Assembly (NCBI GenBank): GCA_034668825.1
Contig: JAXDOR010000205.1
Location: 3,618 to 67,617, forward strand
Length of the DNA stretch: 64,000 nt
Origin: CANKHA01 sp034668825
GTDB taxonomy: Bacteria; Pseudomonadota; Alphaproteobacteria; Rhizobiales; Xanthobacteraceae
Direction of reading: 5' to 3'
Shown: positions 7,655 through 15,219 of the stretch, piece by piece
Layout: each line of letters starts with the position of its first letter
How positions within the stretch are numbered: the first letter of the stretch is position 1
Notes under the pieces: model-generated
What the model was told of the DNA's origin: nothing
Database searches by the model: none
What the model saw: the letters and a program-made list of their open reading frames with translations, nothing else
Made by a program: the position numbers and the translations under genes

Positions 7655-8692
7655 ATGATCATCGACATTCACGGCCATTACACCACCGAACCGCCGGCGC
7701 TGTTTGCCTTCCGCGATAAGCAGCTCGCCGGCCTGGCCGACGCCTCGCGCAAGCCGACGACGAGCGATCTCGGCGTCAGCGACGAAGCCCTCATCAAGAG
7801 CGTCGAGCCGCAGCTGAAGTTCCAGAAGGACCGCGGCAGCGATCTCACCATCTTCTCGCCGCGCGCGGGCGGCATGGCGCATCACGTCGGGTCCGAAGCG
7901 ATCAGCAAGGAATGGAGCCGGGTCTCCAACGACTTGATCCATCGCATCTGCACGCTGCTGCCGGATAATTTCGTCGCTGTCGGACAGCTACCGCAGTTTC
8001 CCGGCGTATCGCCGAAAAACTGCATCCCCGAGCTTGAGCGCCTCGTCGAACTCGGCTTCGTTGGCGTCAATCTCAATCCCGATCCGGCGGGCGGTTACTG
8101 GACGGATCCGCCGATGATCGACAAATACTGGTATCCGCTTTACGAAAAGCTTGTCGAGCTCGATATGCCGGCGATGATCCACGTCTCCTCGTCCTGCAAT
8201 CCGAACTTCCACCATACCGGCGCGCATTACATCAACGGCGACACTTCCGTGTTCATGCAGTTGATTCAGGGCGATCTGTTCAAGGATTTCCCGACACTGA
8301 GATTCGTGATTCCGCATGGCGGCGGCGCGGTGCCATATCACTGGGGCCGCTATCGCGGCATCGCGCAGGATATGAAAAGGCCGGTGCTCACCGAATATCT
8401 CTTGAAGAACGTCTTCTTCGACACCTGCGTCTATCATCTGCCCGGCATCGAATTGCTCACCAAGGTCATTCCTATCGACAACATCCTGTTCGCCTCGGAA
8501 ATGGTGGGAGCGGTAAAAGGCATCGATCCGAACACCGGAAACTATTACGACGACACCAAGAAATATGTGGATCAGGTGAAGACGCTGAGTGAGGCCGACC
8601 GCTACAAGATCTTCGAGGGCAATGCGCGGCGGGTCTATCCACGTCTCGACAAGCTCTTGGAGAAGCGCGGCAAGGCCGGCAAGAAAGCTTGA
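7655..8692 (+). CDS. LigJ-like 4-oxalomesaconate hydratase (amidohydrolase superfamily)
   Basis: A 345-residue TIM-barrel metalloenzyme. It opens MIIDIHGHYTT, giving the metal-binding H6-x-H8 pair, and carries MIHVSSSCN, IPHGGGAVPYHWGR and FASEMVGAVKGIDP. The last phrase is typical of LigJ, the hydratase that converts 4-oxalomesaconate to 4-carboxy-4-hydroxy-2-oxoadipate in the protocatechuate 4,5-cleavage route. The ATG at 7655 starts this family-typical N-terminus; an in-frame codon at 7598 would add residues from the repeat spacer. The aldolase gene that could use the product follows 37 bases later. A related ACMSD-type decarboxylase is the main alternative. Confidence 0.8.
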   Translation: MIIDIHGHYTTEPPALFAFRDKQLAGLADASRKPTTSDLGVSDEALIKSVEPQLKFQKDRGSDLTIFSPRAGGMAHHVGSEAISKEWSRVSNDLIHRICTLLPDNFVAVGQLPQFPGVSPKNCIPELERLVELGFVGVNLNPDPAGGYWTDPPMIDKYWYPLYEKLVELDMPAMIHVSSSCNPNFHHTGAHYINGDTSVFMQLIQGDLFKDFPTLRFVIPHGGGAVPYHWGRYRGIAQDMKRPVLTEYLLKNVFFDTCVYHLPGIELLTKVIPIDNILFASEMVGAVKGIDPNTGNYYDDTKKYVDQVKTLSEADRYKIFEGNARRVYPRLDKLLEKRGKAGKKA

Positions 8693-8729
8693 TCGCAAGT
8701 TTGATCGTTTAAGTCTCAAGGAGATTGAA

Positions 8730-9593
8730 TTGTCCACCCTTCCCCGCCTCAATGGCTTCATTCGCGCTTTCGAATCCGGCCAATGCGCTTTCTCGCTGTT
8801 TGCGCCCTGCAACATCGAAACCGCGATCGAACTGCAAGCGTCGAAATACGACGGCATCATTTTCGAAGGCGAGCACCGGCCCTGGGACATCCAGGCGCTG
8901 CGCGACACGCTGCAATATCTGATCAATCGCGGCCAGATCGCGAAGTCAGGCTCGGTGGCTCCGGCGATCACGCCGACTGCGCGCATTCCCGCCAACGGCG
9001 TGGAGAAGAACCAATTCCTCGCCAAGCAAGCGCTCGACATCGGCTGCTACGGCATTGTCTGGCCGCATATCTCAACGGTGGAGGAAGCCTATAACGCGGT
9101 CGCGGCCTGCCGCTATCCGCGCCTGAAGGATAAGCCGCTCTATGAGCCGGCCGGCATCCGTGGCGACGGTCCGATGATCGCCGCGCGCTACTGGGGCCTC
9201 ACTCAGGAAGAATATTACAGCCGCGCCGACGTCTGGCCGCTGGCGCCACAGGGCGAAATTCTGGTCGTGATCCAGATCGAGGACACGCTTGGCATCAAGA
9301 ATCTGCCGGATATGCTGAAGAACGTGCCCGGTATCGGCGTGGTGATGATCGGCGAAGGCGACCTGAGTCAGGAACTCGGCATCCCGCGCCAGACCGAGCA
9401 CAAGATCATGATGGAGGCGAAAGCCGAGGTGCTTTCCATCTGCAAACAGCACAACGTCATCGCCGCGCATCCGCATGTGGAAGCTTTCAACGCGGAGCAG
9501 GTCATCGCCGAAGGCTGGCGCTATCTCTGCTGCGGCGCGCCGCGCAACTTCGCCAACTTGGAAAAGGCGCGCGGGTTGGCGGGACGGAAGTGA
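8730..9593 (+). CDS. HpcH/HpaI family aldolase
   Basis: A 287-residue class II aldolase of the HpcH/HpaI group, which cleaves 4-hydroxy-2-oxo acids to pyruvate or oxaloacetate plus an aldehyde or keto acid. The metal ligands of the family are visible as Glu in VVIQIEDTLG and Asp in IGEGDLSQELG, and the early IIFEGEH matches the loop with the second acidic residue. The TTG at 8730 is chosen because AAGGAG ends 6 bases before it; longer frames would overlap the hydratase. Following the LigJ-like hydratase, it may split 4-carboxy-4-hydroxy-2-oxoadipate into pyruvate and oxaloacetate. Confidence 0.82.
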   Translation: MSTLPRLNGFIRAFESGQCAFSLFAPCNIETAIELQASKYDGIIFEGEHRPWDIQALRDTLQYLINRGQIAKSGSVAPAITPTARIPANGVEKNQFLAKQALDIGCYGIVWPHISTVEEAYNAVAACRYPRLKDKPLYEPAGIRGDGPMIAARYWGLTQEEYYSRADVWPLAPQGEILVVIQIEDTLGIKNLPDMLKNVPGIGVVMIGEGDLSQELGIPRQTEHKIMMEAKAEVLSICKQHNVIAAHPHVEAFNAEQVIAEGWRYLCCGAPRNFANLEKARGLAGRK

Positions 9594-9669
9594 AGCGGCG
9601 GGGCGGCTTGCCCGCAGCGAACCCGTGTGCCTAATCTGACCGAAGCTCGCGATAACCACGGAAGATAAG

Positions 9670-10956
9670 ATGCTCAGAAAAGAACAGAACGACTTGCTGA
9701 CGCAAACCGGCCCCGGGGCACCGCTGGGACAGCTTTTCCGCAGCTATTGGCTTCCCGCCCTGCTGGCGGAGGAACTGCCGGAGAATGAATGCCCGCCGGT
9801 GCGGGTGAAGATCCTTTCCGAGCGCCTGCTGGCCTTCCGTGACACCGACGGCAGCTATGGGTTGATCGACGAATTCTGCGCCCATCGCGGCGTGTCGCTG
9901 TGGTTCGGCCGCAACGAGGAAGGCGGCCTGCGCTGCCCTTATCACGGCTGGAAATATGACCACACCGGCCAATGCATCGACGTTCCCTCGGAACCGGCGG
10001 AAAGCGGCTTCTGCCAGAAGATCAAGTTGAAATCCTATCCGCTGGTGAAGCGCGGCCCGGTGCTATGGACCTATATGGGGCCGCCGGAGAAACAGCCGCC
10101 GCTGCCGGAATGGGAATTCGCCACCGTTCCCGCCAATCAGACCTTTGTTTCCAAACGCATCCAGGAAAGCAACTGGCTGCAAGCGATGGAAGGCGGCATC
10201 GATTCCAGCCACGTATCCTTCCTGCATCGCGGTGATCTCGGCTCCGATCCACTATTCAAGGGCGCCAAGGGTAATCAATATAACCTGTCCGACACGCGGC
10301 CGCATTTCGAAGTCGTCGAGCAGCCCGGCGGGCTTTATATCGGCGCGCGCCGCAATGCCGAGAACGGCCATTACTATTGGCGCATTACCCCCTGGGTGAT
10401 GCCGACCTTCACCATGATCCCGCCACGCGGCGATCACCCGATCCACGGCCATTTCTGGATTCCAATCGACGACGAGAATTGCTGGGCCTGGACTTACGAT
10501 TTCCATCCGGTGCGGGCGCTGAGCCCGGGCGAGATGGTGGCGTTGAAAGACGGCGCCGGCGTGCACTGCAAATACGTTCCCGGCACCTACCGGCCGCTCG
10601 CCAACAAGGACAACGACTACATGATGGACCGCGCCGCGCAAAAGGCGGGTATCTCCTACAGCGGCATTCCCGGTTTCGCCATCCAGGACAGCTCGGTGCA
10701 GGAAAGCATGGGGCCGATCTGTGACCGAACCAAAGAGAACCTCGTCTCCACCGACAACGGCATCATCATGGCGCGTCACGGTCTGATGCGCGCGGTGAAG
10801 GCGCTGGTGGAAAAGGGCATCACGCCGCCGGGCGTCGATCCTGCGCACCACAAAGTGCGCTCGGTTTCCGTGGTGCTGCCGCCGGATCAGGCGTTCAAGG
10901 AGGGTGCCAAGGAAGCACTCGTTGCACGGCCGGGCGTCGCGCAGACGACGGTGTGA
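9670..10956 (+). CDS. Rieske ring-hydroxylating oxygenase, large subunit, copy 2
   Basis: A 428-residue paralog of the oxygenase at 2077, similar over its whole length. The Rieske ligands (CAHRG, CPYHGWKYD) and the iron site (DSSHVSFLH) are all kept. Differences cluster in the C-terminal half, for example VHCKYVPGTYRPLAN against VHAPVDENFRPLAN, which may mean a changed substrate range. The ATG at 9670 has GGAAGATAAG before it. It is downstream of the aldolase gene in the same direction and followed by a family A hairpin repeat. The two oxygenases thus bracket the regulator, dehydrogenase, decarboxylase-like, hydratase and aldolase genes. Confidence 0.88.
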   Translation: MLRKEQNDLLTQTGPGAPLGQLFRSYWLPALLAEELPENECPPVRVKILSERLLAFRDTDGSYGLIDEFCAHRGVSLWFGRNEEGGLRCPYHGWKYDHTGQCIDVPSEPAESGFCQKIKLKSYPLVKRGPVLWTYMGPPEKQPPLPEWEFATVPANQTFVSKRIQESNWLQAMEGGIDSSHVSFLHRGDLGSDPLFKGAKGNQYNLSDTRPHFEVVEQPGGLYIGARRNAENGHYYWRITPWVMPTFTMIPPRGDHPIHGHFWIPIDDENCWAWTYDFHPVRALSPGEMVALKDGAGVHCKYVPGTYRPLANKDNDYMMDRAAQKAGISYSGIPGFAIQDSSVQESMGPICDRTKENLVSTDNGIIMARHGLMRAVKALVEKGITPPGVDPAHHKVRSVSVVLPPDQAFKEGAKEALVARPGVAQTTV

Positions 10957-10977
10957 ACACGTCATAAGTTTTTAATT

Positions 10978-11076
10978 GTCATTCCGGGGCGCCACGAAGT
11001 GGCGAACCCGGAATCCATACTCGCGAATGGTGGTTATGGATTCCGGGTTCCTCGCTACGCTCGGCCCCGGAATGAC
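10978..11076. repeat. Double-hairpin intergenic repeat, family A copy 2
   Basis: The arms are GTCATTCCGGGG and CCCCGGAATGAC, with two inner hairpins (about 10981-11016 and 11039-11073) and the inner pair GGAATCCAT / ATGGATTCC. The layout equals copy 1 at 180-280. It ends 14 bases before the next ATG, so it lies in or next to the leader of the GlcG-like gene. Confidence 0.8.
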
Positions 11077-11090
11077 GTAGGATCTTGGCC

Positions 11091-11501
11091 ATGCCCGATT
11101 TCATTCCCACCCATCGTCTGACTCATGAAGCCAGCATGAAAATGCTGGCCGCCGGCGTCGCCAAGGCCGACGAACTCGGCTGCAAGGTGAGCCTCGCCGT
11201 GGTCGACGCCAGCTGCCGCATGATTGCGTTTTTAATGATGGATGGCGCCAAGCACTTCGCCAACATCACCACGCAACGCAAAGCAATTACTTCCGCCTCA
11301 CAGAAACAGCCGACCGGCTATGCGCCCGAGGAAAAGGCGCTGAGCATGGTGGTGCGCATGGGCGACTTCACCAACGTGCCGGGCGGATTTCCGATTATCG
11401 TTGACGGCCAGGTGATCGGGGCCGTGGCCGCGGGTGGCGCGCAAATCGAAGAGGATGTGTTGGTGGCGAAAGCCGCGCTGGCGGCGTTGGGCTTGTCGTA
11501 A
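11091..11501 (+). CDS. GlcG/HbpS-family protein
   Basis: A 136-residue protein of the GlcG/HbpS (DUF336) family, a small fold often encoded beside catabolic operons and in some cases haem-binding. The family signature is clear: KVSLAVVDASCRMIAFLMMDG, TTQRKAITSAS, GGFPIIVDGQVIGAVAAGG. The ATG at 11091 is used rather than a TTG two codons earlier; GTAGGA lies upstream at the edge of the hairpin repeat. There is no signal peptide. Its role in this pathway is unknown. It may be cotranscribed from the oxygenase gene through the repeat. Confidence 0.8.
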   Translation: MPDFIPTHRLTHEASMKMLAAGVAKADELGCKVSLAVVDASCRMIAFLMMDGAKHFANITTQRKAITSASQKQPTGYAPEEKALSMVVRMGDFTNVPGGFPIIVDGQVIGAVAAGGAQIEEDVLVAKAALAALGLS

Positions 11502-11510
11502 ATTATCCTT

Positions 11511-11600
11511 CGTCATGGCCGGGCTTGACCCGGCCATCCACGTCTTGCTTGCTAACATACAAGAAAGACGTGGATGCCCGTGACAAGCGCGGGCATGACG
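11511..11600. repeat. Triple-hairpin intergenic repeat, family B copy 2
   Basis: This copy has the same three hairpins as at 7492-7581: ATGGCCGGG with CCCGGCCAT, CCACGTCTT with AAGACGTGG, and ATGCCCG with CGGGCAT, closed by CGTCATGG and CATGACG ends. It lies between the ends of two convergent genes and could end transcription from both. Confidence 0.8.
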
Positions 11601-11611
11601 ATAACCACCGC

Positions 11612-12640
11612 TCACTTCTGCTGCGCCACGGCCTTTTTGTATTTCTCCACAATGTCGGGCGGGGTCGCCACCAGGTTTCTCACCAATTGTTGCAGCCTCT
11701 CGCCGGGGATCGGGCTGATCTCAAGTTGCGCCTTTTCCACGTCGGCCAAGAATTCGGGATCCTTCACCATCGCCATCAGCGCCTGGCGCAATAGCGTCAC
11801 CCGATCGGCCGGCACACCAGCCGGCGCAATCAGCGAGCGGCCAATGGTTTCCGTGGTGACCATCACCGAGATGATTTTTCGCTGCTCGTCGGTCTTGGCG
11901 TATTCGAGCAGCGTCGGCACGTCCTTCATTTCCGCATCGCGCGCTTCCGTCATCTGGAACACGAAGTTGAGCTTGTTGTCGCGAATCCAGTCGGCATTCT
12001 GAAAGCGGTAGGCAATGTAGGTATTGGCGCCGCGGCCCTGCACCTCCCCACGCTCCATGGCGATGTTGACCTCGGCGCCGCCGATATAGCCGGTGATGAC
12101 CTTGAATTTGGTGCCGAACAGATTGTTGGCCATCAGCGGATACATTTCCTGGGTGGTGCCAGGCGTGGTGGCGCCGATCAGGCTTTCTTTCTTTTGCGCA
12201 TCCTCGATCGTCCTGATCCCCGACGTGTGCCAAGTGGCGAGTACGTTGGCCGGACTCGACACCGCGCCGATCCAGTTGAACTCGGCGGAATTGAACTTCA
12301 CTCGATCCGGTTCGAGCAACTGCGTCAGCGGCACCGTGTTGAGCGGCGCCCCGAGCTGCGTGCCGTCCTTCGCCGCAATCTCGTAGATGAAATTCGCCAT
12401 CACGCCCGAGTTGGCGCCGGGCATGTTGCGCACGATGAGCGCCGGATTGCCGGGAATGTGCCGGCCGATATGGCGCGCCACCATGCGCGCGTAGAGATCG
12501 TAGCTGCCGCCTGCCGCCGAGCCGACGTTGATGATGATGGTCTTACCGGCGAAAAAATCCTCCGCTATCGCGGCCGGCGATGCGACGGCGGCGGCAAGTC
12601 CAAACATCGTTGCAAGGTGGAGGCGGGCGCGCAGCGGCAT
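11612..12640 (-). CDS. Bug-family tripartite tricarboxylate transporter receptor
   Basis: A 342-residue periplasmic solute-binding protein of the TctC/Bug family. It has an N-terminal signal peptide (positive start MPLRARLHLA, hydrophobic core, AIAEDFF cleavage region at about residue 27). Family phrases include GGSYDLYARMVARHIGRHIPG, MPGANSGVMANFIY and LIGATTPGTTQEMYP. AGGAG sits 6 bases before the ATG at 12640. Bug proteins bind organic acids for a TctAB membrane pair. No tctA or tctB is seen nearby, which is usual for orphan Bug receptors. It may capture the aromatic acid that the cluster degrades. Confidence 0.88.
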   Translation of the reverse strand: MPLRARLHLATMFGLAAAVASPAAIAEDFFAGKTIIINVGSAAGGSYDLYARMVARHIGRHIPGNPALIVRNMPGANSGVMANFIYEIAAKDGTQLGAPLNTVPLTQLLEPDRVKFNSAEFNWIGAVSSPANVLATWHTSGIRTIEDAQKKESLIGATTPGTTQEMYPLMANNLFGTKFKVITGYIGGAEVNIAMERGEVQGRGANTYIAYRFQNADWIRDNKLNFVFQMTEARDAEMKDVPTLLEYAKTDEQRKIISVMVTTETIGRSLIAPAGVPADRVTLLRQALMAMVKDPEFLADVEKAQLEISPIPGERLQQLVRNLVATPPDIVEKYKKAVAQQK

Positions 12641-12659
12641 GGGTTTCTCCTGGGCGTTT

Positions 12660-13246
12660 CGTGGCGGAAGCTAGCATGGAGGCGCTTCGCTTTCTTCCCT
12701 CTCCCCTTGTGGGAGAGGGGAAGCAGCATAGCTCCGCCGGCCCTGTTGTTGGCGGCGCGGGCGCGCCGGTCTCCTCTTTTTGCTCCCTCCAAACGAGGGG
12801 GAGCGGAGCGCCGAGAAGGCGCTTTTAACAAAGGTCCGCGCTGTGAGGCGCGGCACGGGCCTTGCGCCGCAGACAAGTTTACGCAATCTGCGTAATCTTA
12901 CCTGCGAGACCCGTCTCGCCTCTCGGCGCTCCACTGCGGCGTCTTCCGTACTGCGCCGGTCCGCGCTCACTGGGGTACGGCGGCCTAAAGCCTGCCAGCT
13001 GCGTGCTCCCGCGCTCGGGTCCTAGTGCCCGAGGGTCGGAGTCCGGCGCCGCCCGAGTGCCTGGGTTTGCGTTAAACCCACGCCCGCAGGCGCCGCACCC
13101 GGCTCCGCCAACTAGCGCCCCTAGAAGGCGCCCCTCGACGAGCCAGGCATGACCAAGATAAGGCCGGATTCGCAGGCGGGGATAACTTATTTTTTCTTGT
13201 CTTTTATTGCGCGTTTTCAGCGGGATGTAGGTGGATGACCTTTCGC
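12660..13246. other. Gene-free, hairpin-rich spacer
   Basis: No convincing gene. At 12697-12719 a perfect 9-base hairpin (CCCTCTCCC, loop of 5-6, GGGAGAGGG) is of a kind common in alphaproteobacterial spacers. From about 12840 to 13160 the sequence is very GC-rich, and its reading frames give Gly/Arg/Pro-rich peptides without family features. It then turns T-rich around 13180-13220. With the family B repeat at 13247 it makes a block of about 700 bases of non-coding or repeat-derived DNA. A dispersed repeat or a structured RNA cannot be told apart by eye. Confidence 0.5.
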
Positions 13247-13329
13247 CGTCGCCGGACCTGACCCGGCGATCCACGATGTACTTCGCTGCTCCAAAGACGT
13301 GGATGCCCGCGACAAGCGCGGGCATGACG
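13247..13329. repeat. Hairpin intergenic repeat, family B copy 3
   Basis: A slightly diverged copy of the family B unit. The right half (AAAGACGTGGATGCCCGCG and CGCGGGCATGACG) matches copies 1 and 2 closely. The left half is CGCCGG-based instead of GGCCGG, and the middle hairpin is weakened. Read on the minus strand its right end spells the peptide MPALVAGIHVF, a spurious start often annotated in such genomes. Confidence 0.75.
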
Positions 13330-13344
13330 AGGAGTGCACTTCTG

Positions 13345-14199
13345 CTACCCCGTCACGTTAGCCAAAAACGCCAGAATCCTCCCCGCCGCCGTGCCTTCCG
13401 TTTGCTCCGCCACCGGCACGTCCCAATATTCCGACTTCGGCAGGCATTCCTCCAGATAGCGCGCGGCGGAGGTGGCGTGGGTGGCGTCGCGGCCGGGAAC
13501 GACCAGCGCGGGAATATCGACTCGCAACAAATCCTCCGGCTCGGCGCCGGGCGCGGTATCGCGGTCGAACAGGCTCTTGGCCATGCCGGCGACCGCGAGT
13601 TTGTAGGGCTCCATGTCCTGCCTGACGTAACTCTCGGCGAAGGCGCGGTCGTGCTTGAGCACGGAGGCCCAGGGGCCGCCGCGCGGATCGCGGCCGAACG
13701 GCAAGCCGTCCTTGGCGACGAGATCGGCCACCGCCTGCAAGCCGTTCTGCTGCACGAAGGCGAGATGCTCGGCGAAACGCTGGTGGCTGGAAATGCGGTA
13801 TTTGGCGCCGCCCACCGGCCAATAGAGCACGAGGCTCAGCGCGCGCTCGGGGTGCAGGACGCCGAAGGCCGCCACCGGGCAGCAGCCCATGCAGCCGCCC
13901 ATGATATGCGCGCGCTCGATCTTCAGGTGGTCGAGCAGGCCTTTGCCCTGCGCGACGTAATGCGCCCAGGTGATGTGCTCGACGCGGCCGCCGGACTGGC
14001 CGCATTCGCGCCGGTCGAACAGGATGCAGGTGTAATGCTTCGGCAGGTGGTCCATCATCTTGGTGCGGGCGTAGACGCCCTGCGTCGCCCACTTGTCCAA
14101 CGTGGCGTCGAAGCCGGCGGGCGAATACATCAAGAGCGGCGGGCCGGAGCCGGTGACTTCGTAGTTGGTCACGATGCCGTCGATGGTGGTGGTGGGCAT
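13345..14199 (-). CDS. Alpha/beta hydrolase
   Basis: A 284-residue alpha/beta-hydrolase-fold protein. It begins MPTTTIDGIVTNYEVTGSGP, with the early PPLLMYSPAGFD stretch in the oxyanion-hole position. An FDRRECGQSGGR motif follows, and the nucleophile elbow position reads MGGCMGCCPVAA, so the nucleophile is most likely Cys instead of Ser. The late DIPALVVPGRDATH region provides Asp, but the C-terminal His is not obvious. GGAG precedes the ATG at 14199. It is in the same direction as the PanB-like gene upstream. It could hydrolyse a lactone or ester in the pathway; a non-hydrolytic role is possible given the unusual elbow. Confidence 0.75.
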   Translation of the reverse strand: MPTTTIDGIVTNYEVTGSGPPLLMYSPAGFDATLDKWATQGVYARTKMMDHLPKHYTCILFDRRECGQSGGRVEHITWAHYVAQGKGLLDHLKIERAHIMGGCMGCCPVAAFGVLHPERALSLVLYWPVGGAKYRISSHQRFAEHLAFVQQNGLQAVADLVAKDGLPFGRDPRGGPWASVLKHDRAFAESYVRQDMEPYKLAVAGMAKSLFDRDTAPGAEPEDLLRVDIPALVVPGRDATHATSAARYLEECLPKSEYWDVPVAEQTEGTAAGRILAFLANVTG

Positions 14200-14220
14200 G
14201 TGGTTGTAGCTCCGATTTAC

Positions 14221-14343
14221 GTGTCCCGGGCGCAGCGCAGCGTGAAACGGTGCGCTGCAGACCCGGGATCATTCCAAACTCAGAATGCGTAACGGTCCCG
14301 GATCAGCGGCGCACCGCTGTGCGCTGCACCGCATCCGGGACAC
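14221..14343. repeat. Double-hairpin intergenic repeat, family C
   Basis: The outer arms GTGTCCCGG (14221-14229) and CCGGGACAC (14335-14343) are inverse complements. Inside are two long hairpins, TCCCGGG...CCCGGGA at about 14223-14270 and TCCCGGA...TCCGGGA at about 14296-14340, both with GCGC-rich stems. Only one copy is in the window. It separates the PanB-like gene from the hydrolase gene. Confidence 0.7.
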
Positions 14344-14345
14344 GG

Positions 14346-15161
14346 CTACCCCTTGATCTGCTTCCCGGCGCGAACGTCGGCGATCAGCTTCTTGAAGGCG
14401 TCGAGCGAGAGCTTCGCGGTGTTGACATAGGTGTCGGCCTTGGAGTCGAGCCATTTCGCCGAGGAGCCGAGCGCGGTTTGCGCCAGCCGCACGCGGCCGT
14501 CGAGCCAGGGACCGCCGCCGAAGCCGCCGATCACCGGAATCTTCACTGCCTTGACCACGGCGGGTCCGGCGATAGGGCCGGAATTGGTGAAGTCGAGCGC
14601 CACCGCGCCAGCGTCCTCCAGGCGCTTGGCCTCGTCGACGAGTTTCGCCGTCATCTTCTCGGTCGCTTGCGAGCTTTCGGAATTCTGCGCGCCATAGGGC
14701 ACGCCGTATTTCAGCGCCGTCTGCGGCGTGAGCCCGAACTGGGCGAAGACGGGAATGCCGGCGCGAGTGATCGCGTTGACCACCTCGGGGAATTCAGCCG
14801 AGGCGTCGAGCTTGAGCATGTCGGCGCCGCCTTCCTTCACTAGCCGCACGGCGGCGCGCAAGGCGCTTTCGGGGCCCTCCTGCAACGGGCCGAAGGGAAT
14901 GTCGCAACTCACCAGCGCGCGCTTGGTGCCGCGGCGCACGGCTTTGCAGAAAACGAGGATTTCGTCGACGGTGACTTCCAGCGGCGTGGCATGGCCCAGC
15001 AGATTGGCGCCCACGGAATCGCCGACCACGATCATGTCGACCCCGGCGCGGTCGGCAATCTGCGCGATCTGAAAATCCCAGGCGACCACGCCGGCGATCT
15101 TCTTGCCTTCGCGCTTCATCGCCTGCAGCGCGGGAATGGTGACTGGCTCGTTCGACTCCAT
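14346..15161 (-). CDS. PanB-like ketopantoate hydroxymethyltransferase homolog
   Basis: A 271-residue TIM-barrel protein of the PEP-mutase/PanB superfamily. The N-terminal half is PanB-like: GVDMIVVGDSVGANLLGHAT, TVDEI, ALVSCDIPFG. Further on, the segment that in PanB carries the catalytic Glu (LECVPV) reads ALDFTNSGPIAG, and the usual GIGAG metal/folate loop is GGFGGG. PanB activity is therefore doubtful. Since it ends a catabolic cluster, a lyase or aldolase role on a keto acid is as likely. AGGAAAG lies before the ATG at 15161. The length is normal for PanB. Confidence 0.7.
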   Translation of the reverse strand: MESNEPVTIPALQAMKREGKKIAGVVAWDFQIAQIADRAGVDMIVVGDSVGANLLGHATPLEVTVDEILVFCKAVRRGTKRALVSCDIPFGPLQEGPESALRAAVRLVKEGGADMLKLDASAEFPEVVNAITRAGIPVFAQFGLTPQTALKYGVPYGAQNSESSQATEKMTAKLVDEAKRLEDAGAVALDFTNSGPIAGPAVVKAVKIPVIGGFGGGPWLDGRVRLAQTALGSSAKWLDSKADTYVNTAKLSLDAFKKLIADVRAGKQIKG

Positions 15162-15219
15162 GGCTTTCCTCTTCCCCTCGGCTTAGCCGACGGCGCGCGG
15201 CGTGGGATTCACTACTTGA

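Noticed and set aside
12879..13325. 148-codon minus-strand frame starting MPALVAGIHVF
   Set aside because: The start comes from a family B hairpin repeat and the rest is Gly/Arg/Pro-rich spacer translation.
13358..14272. 304-codon Arg-rich minus-strand frame overlapping the alpha/beta hydrolase
   Set aside because: It is a shadow of the hydrolase gene in another frame, with biased composition and no domains.
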